A stretch of 64,000 bases of DNA from Melanopsichium pennsylvanicum (lineage: Eukaryota > Basidiomycota > Ustilaginomycetes > Ustilaginales), in assembly GCA_900208305.1 (NCBI GenBank), contig OAPG01000013.1, forward strand, positions 434,001 to 498,000, given 5' to 3'. The notes under the pieces were generated by a model, which made no database searches, was not told the DNA's origin, and saw only the letters and a program-made list of their open reading frames with translations. Shown piece after piece: positions 42,478-50,542 of this stretch. Position 1 is the stretch's first letter. Each line of letters begins with the position of its first letter. The translations under genes and the position numbers were made by a program.

Positions 42478-44140
42478 CGCCATTTTCGGACGAGTAGCTA
42501 AAATTGTATCATTCTACCTGACTTATCCTCCGTCAATGCCAATACTTGAGTACATGGTCGCATACTTGAGCTTTGGTTCCATCTAACTTTGTATAAGGGG
42601 CGCAAGAATTTCACGTATGTGAAGTAGCTTTTACGATCTCACAAATTGGATCTCACAAATTTTGCTAAAAACGCTTGGTGATGCAGCACAGCGCAGCGTG
42701 CAGCCAAATGGACCATGCGAATTCGGAATGCAGACCAGCGGCAACAATCGACGGCAGACAGTAAAAAGGTTGGAGAGCATCTACAAGACACCTGAACACC
42801 TGAACACTTGCACACCTCTCTCGAAATTTCAAATTTTTCCATGCGCTGTAATAGTATTGACCTGCGGTCTGAAGATCGTTTGTTTCAATTTCAAATGTAA
42901 GTCGTGGAGAAGAATCAAGTTTGTATTGAATATAAAGCGCGAGTTTATAGTAGAAGATAGAGAATGTTGTTTGGTCAGCACAGAAGGAGACAAAGAAGAA
43001 AAAAAGAAAAAAAAAAAAGGGGTAAATTTCGAGACCAAAAACGACCCTGACGATCATGAGAGTTGAATTTTTACCACGTAAGCGAGACTTTGGCTTGGAT
43101 TTCAAAACAGAGGCGCTTACTCACTCACTCATACGCACCGCGGGTTGCGTCGCGTTTCCGGAGACACACACCGCCGGGCGCACACCAAAGGCACACTCTT
43201 AAGATCTTGACGGCGGTGCGGCATCGCAAACACGTACAGAATAAATAAATTTACAATAATACAGTGACTGTAGGCTCGCTCAGCTCTCTCTGCCTCTTAA
43301 GCTCTTGCCGTGCTCGTGTTGTCTCGCATTTCGAATATTTTGAAATACGAATACAATTCTGCGATACCGTTTGACCAAAATGGCTCTCGTCCCGTGCTAT
43401 TTTCTGCTGTGCTGCGCTGGACATGGCCTAATTCACTAAACAAATGATATTGATTGACTTGACCGTGTGGATGTGTAATTCTGAATTATTAGAGGGGCTA
43501 TAGTAAACTACTGTAATTTTACATTTCCGAGCTCGACGCTTGTAACAATTCAGAACCAAAATCCATGGGAAATGCGACTGCACACTGTGATGATTGCCAA
43601 ATGAGTTCGCTGGCTACAGTTTCGTTCGGCAACACTCCTCTTCTCCTCCTCCTCCTCCTCCTCCTCCTCCTCCTCATCATCATCATCATCATCATCATCA
43701 ACATCTTCAACAGTAACATCCTCGTCACTTCAAGCCTCATATCCTACCCTTTCGCCTTTCTTTCGATTCGACTCGATTCGGTCATTCACTTGGCATTACT
43801 ACTTCCTCACTACTCCGCTTCTCTTTCTGTACGTCGACGACTGGACGCCTCAGCACAACTAGGCAACCCAGGACTATCTTCAAATCGTGCCGTTCAACAC
43901 TTGTGCCAACAGATAGTCTACCGTCGAATTTGCACCACCTCACGAGTCACCTGCATACTCGAATCAACCTCTACCTCACTTGCAACCGCGTCGATCCGGC
44001 TCATATTCTTGCAGCCTAGCTTGCTTGAAAGCTTAGTTGCCAATCAGACTCGGAAGTCATCCATCTAGCCTATACACTCCGCAAACGCTTTCGGCCTCGT
44101 ATTTCTGCCTCCGCTTCCTCACCGTAGCAAGCTTCTCATC
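42478..44140. other. Intergenic region, 1.66 kb, with trinucleotide microsatellites
   Basis: 3' flank of the Ser-rich gene and 5' flank of ROT1. Contains an A-rich tract at about 42998-43019 and (CTC)n followed by (ATC)n at about 43640-43700. The CT-rich 300 bp before ROT1 looks like a leader. No convincing gene. Confidence 0.6.
43640..43700 (+). repeat. (CTC)n(ATC)n compound microsatellite
   Basis: About 11 CTC units followed by about 9 ATC units. Confidence 0.9.
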
Positions 44141-44758
44141 ATGTTGAGATTGCTATCATCCACAATACTTGCTGCTGCGGCGCTCTTCACAACCGCATCC
44201 GCGCAAACCTCATACGGCGTCGGCGACCCCAACAATGTTACCTCCCTAGCTGGCACATGGTCCACCGGTGCAGGCCATGTGCTCACCGGTCTCAACTTTT
44301 ACGACCCCGTCAACAATTCGTTCATCTATCCCAAAACCGCCGGTCAATCGTACAGCTTCACCGACGATGGCTACTGGGAACAGGCGCTGTACCTCTACAA
44401 TACCAACCCTGCCAAGCCAAACTGTGTCTCGGCGCAGCTCATCTGGCAACACGGCACCTATCTCCTCAACTCAAACAACACGCTCACACTTAACGTCTAC
44501 AAGGGCGACGGTAGACAGCAGGTATCGGATCGCTGCGCAGAAAACTCGAATTACGTCCAAAGCTATGACCAGGTAGAGAACATGCAGGGATTTGAGATCC
44601 ACCTCGACACTCACAACAACAGTCCTACCTATGTCATGAAGCTATACGCGTTCGATGGTTCTCCCAAGCCACTGCTTTATCAGGTGTACAACCCTCCGCA
44701 GATGTTGCCGACGCAGCCGTTGCATGAGGAGATCATTGGTGAGCTCAACAGCTCGTAG
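44141..44758 (+). CDS. ROT1: ROT1-like ER chaperone
   Basis: Rot1 is an essential ER-luminal chaperone needed for glycosylation and cell-wall beta-1,6-glucan. The product is 205 aa with a clear signal peptide (about 1-21, MLRLLSSTILAAAALFTTASA). Diagnostic blocks are LAGTWSTGAGHVLTG, FYDPVNNSFIYP, SYSFTDDGYWEQALY, LIWQHGTYLLNSNNTLTL, GDGRQQVSDRC and YQVYNPPQMLPTQPLHE. Several Asn-X-Ser/Thr glycosylation sites are visible. Yeast Rot1 (256 aa) ends in a membrane anchor. None is seen here, and the frame stops at GELNSS. A donor-like GTGAGC starts at 44739, just before the stop, so a short 3' exon is possible. Confidence 0.88.
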   Translation: MLRLLSSTILAAAALFTTASAQTSYGVGDPNNVTSLAGTWSTGAGHVLTGLNFYDPVNNSFIYPKTAGQSYSFTDDGYWEQALYLYNTNPAKPNCVSAQLIWQHGTYLLNSNNTLTLNVYKGDGRQQVSDRCAENSNYVQSYDQVENMQGFEIHLDTHNNSPTYVMKLYAFDGSPKPLLYQVYNPPQMLPTQPLHEEIIGELNSS

Positions 44759-45217
44759 GAGCACTGTTTTCTTCTTGTTCTCATTTGGTGTTGGTCATGC
44801 GGAAAAGAGGCAAGGTGCCGAGGCGGTGCGTGGTGGACGATATTGGCGATCGTGCTGGATTGCTTTGCGAGTCATGGCCACACTGACGGTAAAGCATGAA
44901 ACCGCTCGTGTGGCTGCATGGCTGAGTTGGAAGTGTTGGGTTTTCACTTTTGTTGAGCTTACGCGCATGTTTGCGTGAAATCGGCCGTTTTTTCTTGACC
45001 TCGTTTGGTTCCATCATCTGCATTTACTTTTCTTGTCGGACAATTCAACTCGAGGTTCTGTTTGCATTCATGATTGTTCGGTATGTGAGGATGGGATATG
45101 TGGTTGACTCGTTGCACATAGCCAGGAGAAAGAGAGAAAAAAATTAGAGTGAATTTTGTGTTGGAGGATACAGTGTAGGTTTGTGAACAAGGATGAAAAT
45201 TTTGAGAAATGGATTTG
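44759..45217. other. Convergent intergenic region (ROT1 / TatD)
   Basis: 3' flanks of two convergent genes. No other gene is supported. Confidence 0.5.
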
Positions 45218-46326
45218 TTATGGATGTGGAAGGTTGAACAACCAACAAGTGTTATACATTGCTGCTTGAGCCACATGATGTATTTCAAGACCTTTGACGC
45301 TTGCGATGGTGGCTGCGATGAGACCTATTGTGCAAGGTTCGTTTCTACCTTTGACCATCGTAGATTGGGACCATTTTTCTTTCCTTACACTTTTACCAGG
45401 TTGATACAAAGTGCAAAGGTTCGAATTCGAATTCGAATTTTGAAAAGCTTGAATATGATCGTAGGAAGCGTGAGTCGATCTTAAATCACACCAAGGTGAA
45501 TCAGTTTCCAACAAGATTCTTGATAATGGAATGCTTTTAACAACTTCAAGATTCGACTGAGTTTTAAGCGAACATGCATTAATACCGATAAATAGACCAA
45601 GTGAAACCAGTGACATTGCTTCCGAAATTGTACCAGTGAAACTGTGAACTACTCCAATACGTTTTGCAAAAGCATCATCCTTATGTTGCTCCTCCTGTTT
45701 TTGTATTTCCTGTCTTCCACCCACGCTAGATGATGATGAAGAAGAAGAAGAAGAAGAAAGGGTTGATAAGGCAGAATGTAAAGGTTGTATATGTCGTTTA
45801 AGGATGGAAACAAAGTCGTCATGTGCAGCACGCGAGTGTAAAAACAATGGAAGTTGCACCTGAATAGCAAGTATGAGTTGTTTCTCAAAATGTTTCTTCT
45901 GTATATCAGCAGAAGCAAATTGCAATCGATCATAATCCAATCCGCACTCGCCCACCGCTATCACTTTACCATTATTGTTCCTTTTATCATCCAGAATCAG
46001 CTGTTTAATCTTATCCAAATACGCATCTGCTCCTTCCCCTTCGCCTTTCCATGAGAGTATGTTTCCATCTCGGACGTTCGGGTAGGATGACACCCTGCGG
46101 TGGTGTAAAAACCTTGTCCGTACTTTTGTGCGAGCCCAAGAGCTTGGCGACTTTCAGCAAGGTTTCCACCCGTTATGATTTGAGATACTACACCAGCCGA
46201 AGATGCACGAGATAGAACATGAGAAACATCTTCATTATGCACTTGTTTGCCATGGTAATTGCCATGAAACATTGGATCGGTGAGGTTGACACCAATATCG
46301 ATGAAGCGCGGTGGTTGAAGCGTCAT
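45218..46326 (-). CDS. TatD-family DNase (TATDN1 type), split by a -1 frameshift
   Basis: TatD proteins are metal-dependent DNases linked to DNA degradation in apoptosis and repair. The first part runs from ATG 46326 in one frame (MTLQPPRFIDIGVNLTDPMFHGNYHGK ... TTAGCHPTRTSEMETY) and stops at 45997-45999. The rest continues in a frame shifted by one base (GEGADAYLDKIKQL ... TAA at 45218-45220). The switch lies at about 46030-46070. Metal-site motifs are all present: GECGLDYDR, LFLHSRAAH, VVHSFTG and LLETDSPWCD. A poly-Ser and charged insert sits near 45715-45765. I find no GT-AG intron of suitable length that keeps CHPTR. An in-frame ATG at 46428 would add a basic, acid-free extension resembling a mitochondrial presequence. 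Confidence 0.8.
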
Positions 46327-47217
46327 GGTTCGGGTTCGGATTGGAATGGTGCCAAAGCGATGAGAGGTTGGATGATGAAGAGCTGTTTGGCGAGATCTTA
46401 GGATGATGGTGTTTGCGATCTGATGCATGTACCCTTGTTCTCGTCTTTTCAAAAGTATAGAATAGAAATGAGACGTCTTGTGTGTATAGAGAGAGATGAT
46501 ACAAACAACGAGATCGCTTTGACAGGTATATAAGCTATCCAAGGCTTGACTCATTATTCTGCCTCCACAACAACTAACACCTGCAGCCCAGGCTATCAAA
46601 AAATATATATATATATAGAAATGATTTAACACTTTGAGTCACGCAATTTCGCATTTTCGCTTAGTTGCGACGGTCTAACATACCTGAGTAGATAATATGC
46701 AGAACAACCAATTTCAGCCAGCCGGACGAGAAAGAAAAAAAATAAATAGTATTGATTTCAGCATTATTATTATGTGCAAAGTTAAAAGAGTGTTGATCTT
46801 TTGTTTTGCTCCACTGAAAGTGGAATACTATTAATAAAGACTATTATTGAATAAACTCAGAGTAACAGCGCATCTCGTCGGCTTTCAGCCTTTCTCCTCT
46901 TTCTTCCGGTCCCGTGCGCATCCACACTATTCTCTCCAAGCTTCAAGTCGCACACCACGCCTGAACCCTTGCTTGTTACTTGATCCCTTCTCCCATCCCG
47001 TCATCATCTGTCACTTTGAACCATCAAGTCAACATTTGATCACAGCCAACAGTTAACCTTGGTGCAACAATACTGGGTCCCATTCACTTGACGATCCCCC
47101 TACTGCATCAGGCTATCAAGTCTTTACATCTGGTAATACTTGACCCTCATAGTTAATTACTTTCTTTTCTCGTCAACACAAAGTAATACTCGTTAAAGCT
47201 AGCAAGATCTTTTTACA
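46327..47217. promoter_or_regulatory. Divergent promoter region TatD / LETM1
   Basis: Contains a short (AT)n run at about 46600-46617 and an AT-rich core at 46735-46855. The CT-rich stretch before 47218 looks like the LETM1 leader. No gene. Confidence 0.5.
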
Positions 47218-49554
47218 ATGGCCGCTTCTACCTCTTCATACCTCGCAGCAAAGAGCTTGGCTTGGGCCAGCGGCTCTCTCGTCGCGGCTGGCAGAGTCAG
47301 GCCCACGTTGCGTCCCAACACTCAACTCGATATTCTCCACATCTTTGCTCCCGGTCTACCAAAACCCGCATCTGGCTTCTCTACCATCGCTCTCACAAAG
47401 CACTACCACCAACGACGCAAGGTAGAACAAACAAACCAACTCCTTCGCCGTGGATTCGTCCGCTACCAATCAACACAAACGCAGCAAAACACAAACTCGT
47501 CTTCCTCCGATAGCAACTCCTACCCGATTACCACCACGCTTTCCAAAGATGCCAAACCTTCTCCTTCAGCGTATCACGCCCAGTCCGCAGGTGTCCCTCC
47601 CAAGGCTCCACTCTCGCTCGACCCCCTCCCTGCCTCTTCCAACACTGCTGCCGAGCTCGGTTCCCCTGCCAACCAGACTTCTGCCTCTCAAACCATGCTC
47701 GCAGAGCACAAGGCCAAAGAAATCCAACTCGATGCAAAAAAGCCTAAACCACCTCTCTCCACCCGCGTCTGGGCCAAGGTCAAGGAAGAGGCGCTTCATT
47801 ATTGGCATGGTTCCAAACTCCTTGCCAAAGAAGTGAGAATCTCTTGGCGTCTCCTCCGTAGGCTCATGCTCGGCTACAGCTTGACTCGCAGGGAGAAACG
47901 TCAGCTTAAGCGCACCTTTGCCGATCTTTTGCGCCTCATCCCCTTCATCCCCTTCATCATCATCCCCGCCGGAGAGTTGCTACTTCCAGTCGCAATCAAA
48001 ATCTTCCCAAACATGCTTCCCAGCACCTTTGAGTCCAAATTCTCTGTTCAAGAAAAACGTCGCGGTCTCATCAAGGTCCGACTCGAGATGGCAAAGTTCC
48101 TCCAGGAAACCATCAAGGAAGGAGGTCTTCAAGCCACGCACAAGGTCAAGACCTCGGAAGAGTTCAAAGAGTTTTTCCGCAAAGTTCGCTCCACCGGCGA
48201 ATCTCCGAGCAACGAGGACATTATCAAAGTGGCTCAGCTCTTTGAGGATGACCTCACGCTCGACAATCTCACGCGGCCCCAGTTGGTCAGCGTTTGCCGA
48301 TACATGCAGATTAACGCGTTCGGAACCGACAACTATCTGCGTTACCAGATCAGGCACAAGCTCAACCGAATTCGTCAAGATGACATTGTGATTTCGCATG
48401 AAGGTGCCGACAACATGTCGCAAGCCGAACTCGTCAGTGCTTGCCAGAATCGAGGTATTCAGACCGCCAACTTGTCCGAAGAGCGTTTGCGACAGGAGTT
48501 GCAGCAGTGGATCGATTTGCACGTGCGCAACAAGATCAGCGGTACACTCTTGGTGCTCTCCAAAGCTTTCAACTATGTCGCAGCCGGAAGCAACGATGAT
48601 AACGCCCAGTCGCATCTGCGCAGCCTCGAGCTTACGCTCAGCAGTCTTCCGGACAATCTGGTCAATGAGGCCGAGTTGAGCGTTAACAGTGAAGGCGCAA
48701 CCAACAAGCAGAGACTCGAAGTGCTCCAACAACAAGAAGAGCTGATTGAAGACGAAGCGGAGCAGGAGCAGGAGGAGGCAGCTGCCAGGGAGGCTGACAA
48801 GGAGCGACGCAATGCCGAAAAGGCGAGATTGACCAGGGAGGAAGAAGAGGCGAGATTGTTGTTGCCCAAGAAGGAGACGGATCCTCACGTCGAAGATGCA
48901 AGAATGACCAACGAGCAGCTGACCGAGCTTGGAGAGGCGCTTAGCATCCTTTCTGCCAAGTCGTCCGTGCTCAAAGAGCGCGAGGAATTGGCACAGCTCA
49001 TCAAGGAGGTCTCGTCGACCGAAACTGCTTCTGGCGATTCTGCCTCTTCCGCCTCTGCGACTGCGTCCGATGAGGCTAGTACCGCATCATCATCTGGTGA
49101 GGCAGCATCGGCAGCATCAGCAGCAGCAGAAAAAGGCGAATCCACTTCTTCCACCTCAGCATCAGCGTCGTCACGCAGCATAACCAAGCGCATCAAATCC
49201 ATGCTCGAAAAGATTGACAACCAGTTGGAAGAGTACGATCGAGATGTGGGTTCGCGTATGCATCTTATCGAAGCATCGCACACGGGTAAGATCAGTGTGG
49301 ATGACCTTGAACAGGCGTTGCGTTTGATCAAGCACAAACCCGAGGATGAAGTGATTGAAAAAATTGTAGACAAGCTCGATGTGGATCATGACGGATTGGT
49401 TCCCTTGGATGACGTGCTTGAGTTGGCCAGGGCCGAGACGGGTTTGGGAATTTTGAGGGATGAAGGCGTCAGACAGATTCATCAGCAGGGGAAAGAAATT
49501 AGGAATGGTGATAGCGGATTGAAGCCTAAGAAGAGCGATATTGTCGAAGACTAA
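47218..49554 (+). CDS. MDM38: LETM1/Mdm38 mitochondrial inner-membrane protein with C-terminal EF-hand
   Basis: LETM1 family proteins sit in the mitochondrial inner membrane and act in K+/H+ (or Ca2+/H+) exchange, with ribosome contact in yeast Mdm38. The product is 778 aa. The N-terminus is basic and Ser/Ala-rich (likely targeting signal), followed by a disordered region to about 170. The LETM1 core begins LLAKEVRISWRLLRRLMLGYSLTRREKRQLKRT, with a hydrophobic segment at about 239-262 (LIPFIPFIIIPAGELLLPVAIKIFP), then FESKFSVQEKRRGL and the ribosome-binding-like fold. A coiled coil spans about 500-560. Near residue 720 the EF-hand-like loop DVDHDGLVPLDD is present, as in animal LETM1; its twelfth position is Asp instead of Glu. 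Confidence 0.93.
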   Translation: MAASTSSYLAAKSLAWASGSLVAAGRVRPTLRPNTQLDILHIFAPGLPKPASGFSTIALTKHYHQRRKVEQTNQLLRRGFVRYQSTQTQQNTNSSSSDSNSYPITTTLSKDAKPSPSAYHAQSAGVPPKAPLSLDPLPASSNTAAELGSPANQTSASQTMLAEHKAKEIQLDAKKPKPPLSTRVWAKVKEEALHYWHGSKLLAKEVRISWRLLRRLMLGYSLTRREKRQLKRTFADLLRLIPFIPFIIIPAGELLLPVAIKIFPNMLPSTFESKFSVQEKRRGLIKVRLEMAKFLQETIKEGGLQATHKVKTSEEFKEFFRKVRSTGESPSNEDIIKVAQLFEDDLTLDNLTRPQLVSVCRYMQINAFGTDNYLRYQIRHKLNRIRQDDIVISHEGADNMSQAELVSACQNRGIQTANLSEERLRQELQQWIDLHVRNKISGTLLVLSKAFNYVAAGSNDDNAQSHLRSLELTLSSLPDNLVNEAELSVNSEGATNKQRLEVLQQQEELIEDEAEQEQEEAAAREADKERRNAEKARLTREEEEARLLLPKKETDPHVEDARMTNEQLTELGEALSILSAKSSVLKEREELAQLIKEVSSTETASGDSASSASATASDEASTASSSGEAASAASAAAEKGESTSSTSASASSRSITKRIKSMLEKIDNQLEEYDRDVGSRMHLIEASHTGKISVDDLEQALRLIKHKPEDEVIEKIVDKLDVDHDGLVPLDDVLELARAETGLGILRDEGVRQIHQQGKEIRNGDSGLKPKKSDIVED

Positions 49555-50542
49555 AGAAATGTTGTTACATAACTCACCTCTCAAATAATTTTATCCAAAT
49601 GATCGTATTCACATACACACACACACACACACACCACTTTTTGTCGTCGTTCAGGTCAATCATACACACACACACACACACACATGCAAAACTTGCAAAT
49701 CCATCTTTCTTTCCTGCATCTCATTTGCTCAATTATATATTTTTCCCCTTCCTTCAGCTCTGCGCATGTATATTGATTTTGGCCGCAGTCATCCTGTAGA
49801 CTGATGCAGTGACATCTGAAAATATTGGGGTTTCGTTGTAAGGCAAGAAGAGAGCAATTGCAACTTTGGCTTCAGAAAGCAGCGAAAACCTCAGACAGAG
49901 ATACGAATCTTTTCCAAGTTGCGAACCTATAGTATCCTTGAATCTTGAAGCCTATCAAAGTAGTTTGTGTGTATTACCTACGTGGTTTCTGGCCAATTTT
50001 TTTTTTTTTTTTAAAACAAAGGTCTTGGAGACGTTAGCGATGCTGATATTTAAGCAACTATCAACTCAACTCGAACATCCAACCTTCCATATATGCCAAT
50101 TAAAAATGTCATATGTTTGGCTTGATTGAAATTTCATACTGAATGATACGACGACCTTTATAATGTCGCATTCGAACTCAAAACATCCACAGTAAGAAAT
50201 ATCCTCAAAAAAAAGTTGAACATATCGAGAGAAGATACTTTTCATCAAGGCATAAACAACCCTCTCCCCCCCCCTCCGCACCTACCGCCACTCGAGAAAC
50301 CAATGACCATCTTGAATCAAAACTTGCTCATTTTCAAGCTGAAACCTTTCTAAACATGATCCTTCCACATAATCATGTTAACATAAGAGAGTCAAATCTC
50401 AATCGCGTCCGCCAAATTCTCAAAAAAAAAAAAAAATGACTCAACAAACAACACATTTTTTTTTTTTAACAATTTTATGATATTGTATTTTTTATTTTTT
50501 ATTTTAACACCAAGCTTCATTCATTTTTATAATCAGCTCACA
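49555..50542. other. Convergent intergenic region (LETM1 / SPT8) with (AC)n tracts
   Basis: Two (AC)n microsatellites, about 49614-49634 and 49664-49684, and T- or A-rich homopolymers at about 49999-50013, 50422-50436 and 50457-50467. No gene is supported. Confidence 0.65.
49614..49684 (+). repeat. Two (AC)n microsatellites separated by about 30 bp
   Basis: About ten AC units in each block, with an intervening T/G-rich segment. Confidence 0.9.

Noticed and set aside
43565..44068. Open frame with runs of Leu and Ile that looks like a membrane segment
   Set aside because: The hydrophobic run is only the (CTC)n(ATC)n microsatellite read in one frame; the rest has no family character and lies in the ROT1 upstream region.
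45418..45436. GGTTCGAATTCGAATTC resembling a tRNA T-loop
   Set aside because: It lies in the TatD coding sequence (an Asn/Ser repeat on the minus strand), and no acceptor stem or anticodon arm can be paired around it.
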